From contig JASHOI010000481.1 in NCBI GenBank assembly GCA_030041195.1, forward strand, positions 1 through 24,313: a stretch of 24,313 nt of DNA, written 5' to 3'. This DNA is from Streptosporangiaceae bacterium. GTDB lineage: Bacteria; Actinomycetota; Actinomycetes; Streptosporangiales; Streptosporangiaceae. A program made the translations under genes and the position numbers. Below are positions 7,416 through 15,200 of this stretch, piece after piece. Positions within the stretch are counted from its first letter, which is position 1. Each line of letters opens with the position of its first letter. The notes beneath the pieces are model-generated. The model was given only the letters and a program-made list of their open reading frames with translations. It was not told where the DNA came from and made no database searches.

Positions 7416-9295
7416 CCGGGGAGAGTTCAGCGAGCCAGGCCACCGCGCAGGCCTGGCGCGGCATCGCCGCCGAGGACGCCGATGACATCACCGCGAGCCT
7501 GTCCTCGCTGCTGCGCACGCGGGCCAGGCGGCTGCTGTACGACCTGCTCCGCCCGCACCGGGCCTGGTGCGCGGCGATCCTGCTGCTGATCACGATCGCC
7601 AACGTCGCGGCCCTGGTCGGGCCGTGGCTGGTCGGGCTGGGGATCGACCGGATCCCGCAGCTTGAGCACGGCACGCACGCCGGGTCCGCCGCCCGTTCCC
7701 CGTTCACCGGTTCGCTCATCGTGATCATCGTGGCGTTCGCGGTCACGGTCGCCGTCCAGGCCGTTGCCACGCGCACGTACATCGGCGCGATCGGACGGCT
7801 CGGCGCCGAGGTGGTCACCGATCTCCGGCGCCGACTTTTCGCCCACTTCCTGCGGCTGCCGGTGGCGTTCCACGAACGCTACACGTCCGGCCGGGTGATC
7901 TCCCGCCAGGTCTCCGACATCGACTCGATCTCCGACCTGTTCGAGGAGGGCCTGGACTCGCTGGTGTCCGCGGTGCTGTCGCTGGTGCTGGTCGGTGCCG
8001 GGATGCTGCTGCTCGACTGGCCGCTGGCGCTGGTCGTGCTCGTCGGCTTCGTCCCGCTGACCTGGCTCACGGTCTGGTTCCGGCGCGAGTCGGCGATCGC
8101 CTACCGGCGCACGAGGGAGACGATCGCGCAGGTCATCGTGTACTTCGTGGAGACATTCGGCGGGATCCGCGCGGTCCAGGCGTTCCGCGGGGAGCGCCGG
8201 AACCAGGCGATATTCGGCGAGCTCAACGCCAGCTACGCCGCGGCCAACCTTCGCTCGTCCCGGCTGATCGCGATCTACTCGCCCGGCATCACCCTGGTCG
8301 GCAACCTCGCGATCGGCGCCGTGCTGCTGTACGGCGGGCTGCGGGTGGTCGACGGCGACATGAAGGTCGGCGTGCTCGTCACGTTCCTGCTGTACCTGCA
8401 GCGTTTCTTCGACCCGCTGCAGGACCTGTCGCAGTTCTACAACACGTTCCAGTCGGCGGCCGCGGCGCTGGAGAAGATCTCCGGTGTGCTCGACGAGGCC
8501 CCGGCCGTGCCCGAGCCCGACGAGCCCGTCGCGCTTCCCGCCCCCGCGGATTCCGCCAGAAGCGGGCGGACCGTGCAATTCGACAGGGTGCGGTTCGGCT
8601 ACCGGGACGCGCCCGTGCTGCCCGGCCTCGACCTGACCATCCCGGCCGGGCAGACCGTGGCCCTGGTCGGGGCCACCGGCGCGGGCAAGACCACGATCGC
8701 GCGGCTGATGGCCAGGTTCTACGACCCGGGCCAGGGCCGGGTGCTGCTGGACGGCGTCGACCTCAGGCAGCTGTCCGAGCGGAGCCTGCGCCACGAGGTG
8801 ATCCTGATCACCCAGGAGAACTTCCTGTTCAGCGGCAGCATCGCGGACAACATCGAGCTGGGCAGGCCGGGCGCGACCCGGTCCCAGATCGAGGCCGCGG
8901 CCCGGGCCATCGGCGCGCACGAGTTCATCCGCTTGCTCCCGGCCGGCTACGACGAGCAGGTCGGCAAGCACGGCGGGCGGCTGTCCGCCGGGCAGCGCCA
9001 GCTGATCTCGTTTACCCGGGCGTTCCTCGCCGCCCCCGCCGTCCTGGTGCTCGACGAGGCGACGTCGCTGCTCGACATCCCCACCGAGCGGCTGGTGCAG
9101 CGGGCGCTGCGCACGATCCTGGCCGGGCGCACCGCGCTGATCATCGCGCACCGGCTGTCCACGGTGCAGATCGCCGACCGGGTACTGGTGCTCTCCGGCG
9201 GCCGGATCGTGGAAGACGGGCCGCCGGACACGCTGCTGTCGGACAACGGCGAGTACGCCGCGCTGCACGAGAGCTGGCAGCAGAGCCTTGCCTGA
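7412..9295 (+). CDS. ABC exporter half-transporter (subunit 2, canonical Walker B)
   Basis: The product has 627 residues, with six membrane helices (about 45-350) followed by a nucleotide-binding domain. Walker A is GATGAGKTT (420-428), Walker B is VLVLDEATSLLD with catalytic E549, the Q-loop glutamine is present (LITQENFLFS) and the H-loop is AHRLSTV. The signature is LSAGQ (524-528) rather than LSGGQ. Together with subunit 1 this gives one canonical site (this Walker A/B with LSGGQ) and one degenerate site (subunit 1 Walker B with LSAGQ). The GTG start overlaps the upstream stop by 4 nt. An open frame extends far upstream inside subunit 1 but is a shadow. The gene ends convergent with the phosphotransferase gene. 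Confidence 0.92.
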   Translation: MTGESSASQATAQAWRGIAAEDADDITASLSSLLRTRARRLLYDLLRPHRAWCAAILLLITIANVAALVGPWLVGLGIDRIPQLEHGTHAGSAARSPFTGSLIVIIVAFAVTVAVQAVATRTYIGAIGRLGAEVVTDLRRRLFAHFLRLPVAFHERYTSGRVISRQVSDIDSISDLFEEGLDSLVSAVLSLVLVGAGMLLLDWPLALVVLVGFVPLTWLTVWFRRESAIAYRRTRETIAQVIVYFVETFGGIRAVQAFRGERRNQAIFGELNASYAAANLRSSRLIAIYSPGITLVGNLAIGAVLLYGGLRVVDGDMKVGVLVTFLLYLQRFFDPLQDLSQFYNTFQSAAAALEKISGVLDEAPAVPEPDEPVALPAPADSARSGRTVQFDRVRFGYRDAPVLPGLDLTIPAGQTVALVGATGAGKTTIARLMARFYDPGQGRVLLDGVDLRQLSERSLRHEVILITQENFLFSGSIADNIELGRPGATRSQIEAAARAIGAHEFIRLLPAGYDEQVGKHGGRLSAGQRQLISFTRAFLAAPAVLVLDEATSLLDIPTERLVQRALRTILAGRTALIIAHRLSTVQIADRVLVLSGGRIVEDGPPDTLLSDNGEYAALHESWQQSLA

Positions 9296-9302
9296 CCTGC
9301 CC

Positions 9303-9327
9303 GTGCGCGGTCCCGGAATCTGCGCAC
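9303..9327. terminator. Probable bidirectional terminator hairpin
   Basis: GTGCGC (9303-9308) and GCGCAC (9322-9327) form a perfect 6-bp stem with a 13-nt loop. It lies exactly in the 32-nt gap between the convergent ABC and phosphotransferase genes. There is no T-tract. Confidence 0.4.
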
Positions 9328-10170
9328 CTACAAACCAGTCGGGCGGCAGGGATCCAGCTGGCGAAGGACATGCCGGGTGCGTGCGACGAAGTCGCGCTTT
9401 CCGAGCTCGCTGCCAAGGACGATGAATCTCACGGCATCGACGGCGAAGAGGCAGGTGGCCGTCGCTTTATCGTCGGCGGAGAGGCGGCGGCCGTAGCCGT
9501 CGAGAACCGCATCGGTGAGGTGCGGCTGGCCTGGCCAAAAGCCGATGATCATCCGGCCGATGTCGTTCATCCACGCGTCGGGCTGAGTCTCTTCGAAGTC
9601 GATGACCTGGACGCGGCCGTCGTCGATGATCCAGTTCCGGGGCGTGTAGTCGCGGTGGCAGGGGACCCTCTCGGGAGCGGGGAGGCCCGCCAGCGCAGTG
9701 ATGCACCGCTGGGCGATGCCGGTTTCGGTGTCGCTGAGCAGGCCGGCGCCGCGCCGGGTCCACCGCTCGAGTTCGGCCTGCTTTGCGGTGGCGATGTCCT
9801 CCCAGGGCCCGAACGATTCGGCGCCGTGCAGCGCGCGCAGGGCGACGCCGGCGTCACGCCGGACGTTGTCGTCGTGCCAGTCCTGCCGTCCGGATGCGCG
9901 CAGCGCCGACACGACGATGGCGCACAGCGAGTCGTTGCGGGCGTGCAGCGCGGGAGCCCGGTCGCCGAGCGCGGGTACCCACCGCTGGAACGCGGCGACC
10001 TCGGTCGAGTACCACTCGCGATCACGGTGATGTTTGATGAACCAGCTCGAGCCGTCGCCGTCTTGGACTTGGTGCACGGACGATTTGCCGTCCGGCCATG
10101 ACCGGTCGGCGACTTCCATGACCGGCGCAGGCAGCACAGTTGGTGCCCACGCCATGACAGCGGGATGCAT
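9328..10170 (-). CDS. Aminoglycoside phosphotransferase-like (APH/choline kinase fold) protein
   Basis: The product has 280 residues. The kinase-like catalytic loop is PCHRDYTPRN (H172, D174, N179), followed by the metal-binding VIDFEE (D191), the two hallmarks of the APH superfamily. A likely nucleotide-binding lysine is in SSWFIKHHRDREW near the N-terminus. Members phosphorylate aminoglycosides, macrolides, choline, homoserine or other small molecules, and this one cannot be placed further; resistance should not be assumed. The ATG at 10170 is chosen over upstream frames because GAGGAG lies 4 nt before it. A TAGCTT box about 15 nt upstream could be its -10. Confidence 0.82.
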   Translation of the reverse strand: MHPAVMAWAPTVLPAPVMEVADRSWPDGKSSVHQVQDGDGSSWFIKHHRDREWYSTEVAAFQRWVPALGDRAPALHARNDSLCAIVVSALRASGRQDWHDDNVRRDAGVALRALHGAESFGPWEDIATAKQAELERWTRRGAGLLSDTETGIAQRCITALAGLPAPERVPCHRDYTPRNWIIDDGRVQVIDFEETQPDAWMNDIGRMIIGFWPGQPHLTDAVLDGYGRRLSADDKATATCLFAVDAVRFIVLGSELGKRDFVARTRHVLRQLDPCRPTGL

Positions 10171-10373
10171 GGGACTCCTCGCGAAGCTACCGCGAACGAC
10201 GAGCGCCGGCATTGACGGGCGCCTTGGCCACAAGATCGTCGGCGTGGCTGTCGCGGGCCGTATCAGGGCTGTGCCTTGAGCGGATACGGTACCGGCCCCG
10301 TTCAGCGCGAAGTCCCTCAGCCGCAGCCGAAGGCCGGTGGTCAGGGAACCGGCGCGGGTGAGAACGTTTAGCT

Positions 10374-11270
10374 ATGTCCACTGACAGCGCGCCGCCACCG
10401 CAGGATGAGCGTCATGCGATGACAGATGCGGCGACGGGAAGGGTCGTCTTGGTCACGGGAGCGGCGTCGGGGATAGGCCGGGCCTGCTCTGACCGGCTGG
10501 CGGCAGCCGGGTGGACGGTGATCGGCGCAGACAGGCGCGGCTTCGGCGAGACCGCCGGAGGTCCCGGGCCATCGCCTTCCCGGGCCGGCCCAGGATGGTC
10601 GGGAATCGTCATGAACGTCGACGATGAGCACGCCGTGCGGGCCGGCGTTTCCGAAGCGCTGCGCCGCCACGGCCGGATCGACGCGCTTGTCGCGGCGGCG
10701 GGCTGGAGCGTCGCTGGGGCGGCAGAGTTCACTCCGCTGAAGGATGCGCAGGCACAGTTCGAGACCAACTTCTGGGGGTGCGTGCGTGTGGTGCAGGCCG
10801 TGCTGCCGCAGATGCGCAGGCAACGCAGCGGCCGCATCCTCTTAATCAGCTCGATCGCAGGCCTGATCGGGCTCCCGTTCGGCGCCTACTACAGCGCGAG
10901 CAAGTTCGCGCTTGAGGGCTTCGGCGAGTCGCTGGCGCACGAGGTCGCACCCTTCGGGATAACCGTCACGCTGCTGCAGCCGGCCAACACCGCGACAGAC
11001 TTCAGCCTCCGGATCTGCACCGATGCGGACGCCGACGGCGTTTACGCAACGGCGGCGGCCAAAGCAATCGAGGTAAGGCAACGCGGCATGGCGAACGGTG
11101 CCCCGCCCGCCCAGGTCGCCAGAACCGTGCAGCGGCTGCTCGAGTCTCCTCGGTCGCCGCGGCGGCGGTCTGCCGGCAAGGCGTGGGAACGGACCGGTGT
11201 GATAACCAAGCGGATCCTGCCGTTCCGGCTGTGGGAGGCCGGATCCAAGAAGGGCCTCGGCGTCGGGTGA
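10374..11270 (+). CDS. Short-chain dehydrogenase/reductase (SDR), contains a TTA codon
   Basis: The product has 298 residues and a classical SDR Rossmann fold. It has the cofactor motif TGAASGIG (28-35), then DALVAAAGWS (variant NNAG region), the catalytic Ser in LLISSIAG, and Y173-S-A-S-K177. The C-terminal extension of about 60 residues is basic (RSPRRRSAGK, then VITKRILPFRLWEAG), as in SDRs near membranes. The substrate is unknown. A TTA leucine codon lies at 10842-10844, so translation may depend on the rare leucyl tRNA. An alternative start is the ATG at 10419, which would give MTDAATGRVVLVTG; neither start has a strong Shine-Dalgarno. A hairpin follows the stop by 6 nt. Confidence 0.87.
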   Translation: MSTDSAPPPQDERHAMTDAATGRVVLVTGAASGIGRACSDRLAAAGWTVIGADRRGFGETAGGPGPSPSRAGPGWSGIVMNVDDEHAVRAGVSEALRRHGRIDALVAAAGWSVAGAAEFTPLKDAQAQFETNFWGCVRVVQAVLPQMRRQRSGRILLISSIAGLIGLPFGAYYSASKFALEGFGESLAHEVAPFGITVTLLQPANTATDFSLRICTDADADGVYATAAAKAIEVRQRGMANGAPPAQVARTVQRLLESPRSPRRRSAGKAWERTGVITKRILPFRLWEAGSKKGLGVG

Positions 11271-11596
11271 TGCGTGCCCGCCAGGGTCGTCGGGCCTAGG
11301 GGCTGGCGGGACCAGCGATACGCACGTAGCGGCAGCGCCGGTTCTTTGACCGCGGGCGAGGCCGAAGGGTGCCCGGCGACGCGGCGGGGTAGGGCGGTAC
11401 GCCCCCGGCAAACGTTCGCTTACGGGCCTGACCTGCGGAGGCGCCGTCGCCGTGGCCGCGCCGGCAAACCGCAGGCAGAGCCCTGGGTTGTTGGTAGGCT
11501 GCCGTTCCGCTGTGTACACGTCTCGTCCTGCATGCCCGACAGCAGGCACTTTGCCTCGCCTGCCGAAAATGCGATGCTCAAAGGGAGGGGGTTCGG
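11271..11596 (+). other. 326-nt intergenic region before the small membrane protein operon
   Basis: Apart from the SDR terminator at its start, no convincing gene is seen here. Open frames have non-coding composition. A TAGGCT (11495-11500) could be a -10 box, which would leave a leader of about 90 nt. That leader includes a hairpin GCAGGC/GCCTGC (11542-11547 with 11558-11563). A purine-rich Shine-Dalgarno (AAGGGAGGGGG from 11581) precedes the next ATG. Confidence 0.4.
11277..11310 (+). terminator. Probable terminator hairpin of the SDR gene
   Basis: CCCGCCAG (11277-11284) and CTGGCGGG (11303-11310) are a perfect 8-bp stem with an 18-nt loop, beginning 6 nt after the SDR stop. There is no T-tract, as often seen in actinomycetes. 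Confidence 0.5.
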
Positions 11597-12037
11597 ATGG
11601 CAGCTGACGACGTGCCGCGCTGGCCGGATCTCCCGCAGCAGGAGCGGTCCCGCCGCCGGATCAGCCCGGCGGTCCGAAAGGCCGCGGTCGGGGCGGGGCT
11701 GATCGGCTATTCCTGGTTCGCCGCGGGCACGGTGCCGTTTACCAGAAACGCGCTGCTGATCGTGCTGCTGCCCGGGGCCGTGCTGGCCGTGATCGCCTAT
11801 GCCCGGCCGCCCAAGCGCGTTCCCCCGCCGCGCCGCCTGGACGTGAACGGCTTCACCTACTGGGCGATCGCGGTCGCGGCGCTGTTCGAATGGGAGGCGT
11901 CCGCGTTCAAGGATGGCGCTCCGTGGTGGCACCCCGCGCTCACCACCCTGATCGACCCGGCGCTCGGCTCGCGGCCGGTGAAGGCCGCCGGAATCATGCT
12001 CTGGCTGCTCGCGGGATGGGGGCTGGTGCGCAGGTGA
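11597..12037 (+). CDS. Small integral membrane protein of unknown function
   Basis: The product has 146 residues. The first about 25 residues are polar and probably cytoplasmic (RSRRRISPAVRK). About four hydrophobic segments follow, at roughly 28-45, 48-66, 85-101 and 126-143. Between the third and fourth lies a Trp-rich stretch, FEWEASAFKDGAPWWHPALTTLIDP. I do not recognise a named family. The ATG at 11597 follows the purine-rich AGGGAGGGGG at 6-7 nt. The gene ends 7 nt before the DUF6186-like gene, and the two are surely cotranscribed. A membrane role with that partner is likely but the function is unknown. Confidence 0.75.
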   Translation: MAADDVPRWPDLPQQERSRRRISPAVRKAAVGAGLIGYSWFAAGTVPFTRNALLIVLLPGAVLAVIAYARPPKRVPPPRRLDVNGFTYWAIAVAALFEWEASAFKDGAPWWHPALTTLIDPALGSRPVKAAGIMLWLLAGWGLVRR

Positions 12038-12044
12038 GCCCCGA

Positions 12045-12245
12045 ATGGTTACCCGCATCATCACGATCGTCGGGTTCTCGGCGGCGATCCTCACGCTTTT
12101 CGTGCTCGAGTTCCTGGCCCGGCGGAAGAACTCGCGGATACCCACGCTCGGCGGGTGGCTCGGCTATGTGATGCGCTCGAGGGCGGGCCGCCTGCTGATC
12201 CTGCTTGGCTGGCTATGGCTCGGCTGGCACTACTTCTCCCGGTAA
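12045..12245 (+). CDS. DUF6186-like small membrane protein
   Basis: The product has 66 residues and two hydrophobic helices (about 5-24 and 48-62) around a conserved-looking centre: LEFLARRKNSRIPTLGGWLG, then MRSRAGRLLILLGWLWLGWHYFSR. The size, RIPTLGGWL motif and Trp-rich C-terminus match what I remember of the DUF6186 family of actinobacterial small membrane proteins; this is from memory and not checked. The sequence AGGTGA overlapping the previous stop can serve as its Shine-Dalgarno. Function unknown. Confidence 0.75.
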   Translation: MVTRIITIVGFSAAILTLFVLEFLARRKNSRIPTLGGWLGYVMRSRAGRLLILLGWLWLGWHYFSR

Positions 12246-12267
12246 CCGGGAACAACTGGCGATCCGC

Positions 12268-12273
12268 TAGGCT
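12268..12273 (+). promoter_or_regulatory. Putative -10 box of a leaderless promoter
   Basis: TAGGCT lies 6 nt before the GTG at 12280, with no Shine-Dalgarno in between. It has the same geometry as the azlC promoter. Confidence 0.5.
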
Positions 12274-12279
12274 GACGCC

Positions 12280-12708
12280 GTGATCACGCGTCGCAATAAG
12301 GTCAGCGCCAGGGCCGAAGCCGAATACGCGGCGGATGTCGCGCTCGCCGCTCAGTTCGATGACCTGCTGGCGCAGGCGCGGGAAGCCGAACAGACCTACC
12401 GCAAGGCACAGGCGCAGGCCAGGCCGGACGACGAGCTGTACCCGCTGGCCGTGAAGCTCGATAACGCGCTGACCGACGCGATGCGGTCCGCTTACGCGGC
12501 CCAGCGGGCCGAGATCGGCCCGCGCGGCTACGAGGACTGGATCTACCGCCGCAAGGCGAAGGCCAAGTCGGCCGTGCACGCCTGGACCGACGAGGCGGAG
12601 CGCCTGCTGACGCTGCGCGAGACGCACCGGCTCACCGGGATGCCGCCGGCGCCGCGCACCGACCTGCCCGGAGGCGGCGTCACGCACGTGCCCGCCATCG
12701 GGATCTGA
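12280..12708 (+). CDS. Hypothetical protein, helical and soluble
   Basis: The product has 142 residues and no signal peptide or membrane segment. It is rich in Ala, Arg, Glu and Gln and probably mostly alpha-helical up to about residue 118 (for example AQFDDLLAQAREAEQTYRKAQ, then RGYEDWIYRRKAKAKSAVHAW). A Pro/Gly-rich tail follows. I do not recognise the family. The GTG start is supported by the leaderless TAGGCT box 6 nt upstream. It lies 34 nt after the DUF6186-like gene but probably has its own promoter. Confidence 0.7.
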   Translation: MITRRNKVSARAEAEYAADVALAAQFDDLLAQAREAEQTYRKAQAQARPDDELYPLAVKLDNALTDAMRSAYAAQRAEIGPRGYEDWIYRRKAKAKSAVHAWTDEAERLLTLRETHRLTGMPPAPRTDLPGGGVTHVPAIGI

Positions 12709-13067
12709 CCGGCCCGTCGGCCTAGTCACTATGTACCCCTGATTGCCCCCGCCCGGCGTAGTCATGTCGGCCGGGTGCACGGTATGCCCCGGGGCCGGCG
12801 TGGCGCCTTTCTGCCGTCCCTCCGCGCAGGCAGGCTGTTGCCGAAGGCGTTATCCGGGCCGGTGCAGGCCGGTTAACTTCTTGACTACGGATCGTGACGA
12901 TGATCGTAACAATGGGTAGTACCTTCGTGCCAGAACGCGCACCGACGAAAGCTACAAAGGGTGATGCCGAAAACAGTCACAACGGGCCATGCCGTGCTCG
13001 GCTGTGCTGCTGGCACAGTAGCTTTGTAATCAAGAACACATACGAGGACTGACCAGGAGGCACGCGC
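12709..13067 (+). other. 359-nt intergenic region before the DUF5999 gene
   Basis: No gene is seen. A CCCGGC/GCCGGG hairpin (12752-12757 with 12770-12775) may end the preceding transcript. The part from 12875 is unusually A/T-rich for this genome. It holds TTGACT (12881-12886), two near-identical 9-mers GATCGTGAC (12890-12898) and GATCGTAAC (12902-12910) 12 nt apart, and TACAAAG/CTTTGTA arms about 65 nt apart. This looks like a regulated promoter region. Confidence 0.45.
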
Positions 13068-13322
13068 ATGTGCCCGCATACGCCACCGTGTCCGGACGCG
13101 AGTCGCCCGGACCGCGAGGCGGCCCGAACCATAATCAGCCACCCCGAGCAGGGCTGGAGCTTGCTCTGCAACGGGATAGTCGTTTTCGAGGACACCGGGG
13201 AACTGCTCCCCGATGGTGAGCCCATTGCTCCGCACCGCCCCACCGACCTGATCTGCCAGCCGATGCCCGCGGTCAAGCAAAAGGACGTACCCGCCAAGAA
13301 CACGCATTCGCCGGCAGCGTAG
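13068..13322 (+). CDS. DUF5999 family protein
   Basis: The product has 84 residues. It begins MCPHTPPCPDASRPDREAA and continues ISHPEQGWSLLCNGIVVFEDTGELLPDGEPIAPHRP, the highly characteristic core of the DUF5999 family of streptomycetes and relatives, recalled from memory. The family is small, soluble and of unknown function. Early Cys and His residues (MCPHTPPC) look like a possible metal site. The last about 20 residues (VKQKDVPAKNTHSPAA) are an extension after the core. AGGAGG lies 8 nt before the ATG. The TAG stop abuts the stop of the convergent hydrolase gene with no base between. Confidence 0.88.
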   Translation: MCPHTPPCPDASRPDREAARTIISHPEQGWSLLCNGIVVFEDTGELLPDGEPIAPHRPTDLICQPMPAVKQKDVPAKNTHSPAA

Positions 13323-13925
13323 CTAGTCGCCGCCCAGCGGCAGCACCTCACGCAGCCAGGACTCAACGGCCTGGCGAACGTCGTGCGGGTGCCGGGACAG
13401 GGTGTGCGTCTCCCCCGGCAGCACCACCACCCGGGACGCGTCCGCGCTGTCCGGGACGCCGAACGGGTCCCGGTCCCCGTTCACCACGAGCACCGGGCTG
13501 GCCTGGCGCAGTTCCGCCACCCGCGAGCGCTCCGGGCGGCCGGGCGGGTGCAGCGGGAAGGCCAGTGCCACGACCGCCCGCGCCCCCGCAGCCCGTGCGG
13601 TGCGGCAGGCCACGCGCGCGCCGTTGCTGCGGCCGCCCTGCACCAGCGGTACCGGGGGAAGTTCATGCCGCAGCGCTTCGATGATCTCCAGCCACGCCTC
13701 GTCCTGCCGGGCCGGTGAGCCGGGCGCTCGCCCGCCACGCACCCGGTACGGCTGCAGCACCAGGGCGACGGCAGCACCCAGGCTGGCCCCCGCCTGCGCC
13801 GCGGCCAGCAGGTCCGGGCTGCCCACCCCGCCGCCCGCCCCGTGGGTGAGCGCCAGCAGGAACGCCGGGCTGTCCGGCTGGTCAAGCTCGACCCGGGCCG
13901 GCCCGCTGCCTGTGCTGATCTCCAC
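13323..13925 (-). CDS. Alpha/beta hydrolase of the KANL3/Tex30 type
   Basis: The product has 200 residues. The early motif LTHGAGGGVGSPDLLA is typical of the KANL3/Tex30 (dienelactone hydrolase-like) group. The nucleophile elbow is GGRSNGA (S100), the acid is in VNGDRDPFG (D153) and the histidine in GETHTLSR (H174), giving a full catalytic triad. The substrate is unknown. The GTG at 13925 is preferred: the open frame continues upstream into the next gene, but those residues are low-complexity Gly/Arg shadow sequence. No clear Shine-Dalgarno is seen. It is 38 nt downstream of the beta-propeller lipoprotein gene, probably in one operon. Confidence 0.83.
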   Translation of the reverse strand: MEISTGSGPARVELDQPDSPAFLLALTHGAGGGVGSPDLLAAAQAGASLGAAVALVLQPYRVRGGRAPGSPARQDEAWLEIIEALRHELPPVPLVQGGRSNGARVACRTARAAGARAVVALAFPLHPPGRPERSRVAELRQASPVLVVNGDRDPFGVPDSADASRVVVLPGETHTLSRHPHDVRQAVESWLREVLPLGGD

Positions 13926-13963
13926 CCCGGGCAGCGTAGCCGCTCGGGCCGTGAGATCGCTGG

Positions 13964-15181
13964 TCAGGGCAGGTCTGCCACGCCGACGGCCTCGAGCTGC
14001 CCGGAGCTGTAGTTGCTTACCAGCAGCGTCCGGCCCCCGGGCTCCAGCGTCATCTCGCGCGGGAAGCCGCCCGCCGGAAGGTACCCGATCAGGGCAGGCC
14101 GGCCGGCCAGGGCCGCGGCGACGCCGACCACCGCCAGGCTCGATGTGGCACCCGGGGCGCTGAACCGGTTGGAGTCGGCGACCACGATCCTGCTGCCGCC
14201 GTCGACCAGCGCCAGTGCCACCGGGGCCTCGCCGACCTCGATGCTGGCGACGAGCGACCGCACCGGGTCGGTGAGCAGCCGGGACGCCGAGAACCCGAGC
14301 AGCCGGTCGCTGTCCAGCGCGGTCACCCACACCACGCTGCCGTCCGCCGAGGTGATCACCCGGACCGGGCTGCAGCCCGCGTCCACCGTGGCGGTCACGG
14401 CCGCCGCCGGGTCGGTCTCGGCCCGGCGCAGGTCGATGACCGCCAGCGTGCCCTGGCCTCCGGCCGCGAATCCGGTCGCGTACAGCCACCGGCCGTCCGG
14501 TGAGACAGCCAGCCCCACCGGGGAGGTACCCACCGGGATCATGCCAACGAGATCCGCCGCGTTAAAGTCCTTGGCCAGCGCCAGCTGCAGGTTGTAGACG
14601 GCGATCGAGGCCGAGTTCTCGAGGCTGACGAACGCGAACCGGTCGTCGGGCGACACCGCCACCTCGATGGCGCCATCGGGCGCCCCGCTGCCCAGCGTCC
14701 CGACCTGCGCGTCCGCCTCGCCGCGCTCGGCACGGCCGACGCTGACCACCATCGCGCCGTCGGTGTCGTCGGCAGCAAGCAGGTAGCGGCCGTCGTGGGT
14801 GAGTGCCTCACCGAACGGCTGTCCGGTCAGGGTTACCTGATTGACCATGCCCGGAATGCCGGACCGGCCTATCTGGAACACGCCGACCGCCCCGATGCCG
14901 GGCAGCGCGACAAAGGACCAGCGCCCGTCGGCGGTCACCACGACCCCGAACGGGCTGCCGGGCGCGGACTCCAGCACGGTGGGCACACCGGTCAGCCCGG
15001 GCGCCGGCGCCGTCGCGGTACTGCACCCGACGACGCCGGCCGGGACGACCCGCACCGGAGGCTCGTGGGTCGCCCCGCGGGTCGCGGGCGACCGGCTGCT
15101 GCCCGGATGCGTTCCGGCGGAGCAGGCGGCAACGGCGACCACCACCGCGACAGCAGCCGCGGTGGCCACGGCTGGCCTCAC
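13964..15181 (-). CDS. Beta-propeller (YncE/lactonase-like) lipoprotein
   Basis: The product has 405 residues. An N-terminal signal peptide ends in the lipobox VAAC (C20), so the protein is probably lipid-anchored outside the cell. The rest consists of repeated beta-propeller blades with motifs such as VSPDDRFAFVS, VSPDGRWLYATG and VVTADGRWSFVALPG, as in YncE-like and 6-phosphogluconolactonase-type proteins. No catalytic residues can be assigned, and the role (binding or structural) is unknown. The GTG at 15181 is the start: it is 6 nt after a TACCTT -10 box on the minus strand, so the message is probably leaderless. It precedes the alpha/beta hydrolase gene. Confidence 0.83.
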   Translation of the reverse strand: MRPAVATAAAVAVVVAVAACSAGTHPGSSRSPATRGATHEPPVRVVPAGVVGCSTATAPAPGLTGVPTVLESAPGSPFGVVVTADGRWSFVALPGIGAVGVFQIGRSGIPGMVNQVTLTGQPFGEALTHDGRYLLAADDTDGAMVVSVGRAERGEADAQVGTLGSGAPDGAIEVAVSPDDRFAFVSLENSASIAVYNLQLALAKDFNAADLVGMIPVGTSPVGLAVSPDGRWLYATGFAAGGQGTLAVIDLRRAETDPAAAVTATVDAGCSPVRVITSADGSVVWVTALDSDRLLGFSASRLLTDPVRSLVASIEVGEAPVALALVDGGSRIVVADSNRFSAPGATSSLAVVGVAAALAGRPALIGYLPAGGFPREMTLEPGGRTLLVSNYSSGQLEAVGVADLP

Positions 15182-15182
15182 G

Positions 15183-15197
15183 TCCCTAAGGTAGGGA
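15183..15197 (-). promoter_or_regulatory. Palindrome over the leaderless promoter of the beta-propeller lipoprotein gene
   Basis: TCCCTA-AGG-TAGGGA is a perfect 6-bp inverted repeat with a 3-nt spacer. It covers the minus-strand TACCTT -10 box (15193-15188) and ends 2 nt before the GTG. Its position fits an operator, but no regulator is known. Confidence 0.4.
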
Positions 15198-15200
15198 TAA

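Noticed and set aside
7427..9268. 613-codon minus-strand frame opposite ABC subunit 2
   Set aside because: It is an antisense shadow of a clear ABC protein with no recognisable domain.
11274..11702. Open frame in the intergenic region after the SDR
   Set aside because: It has Arg-rich noncoding composition, overlaps the terminator and runs into the membrane protein gene in another frame.
13964..14489. Upstream extension of the alpha/beta hydrolase frame
   Set aside because: The extra residues are Gly/Arg-rich antisense of the lipoprotein gene and lie before the normal family start.
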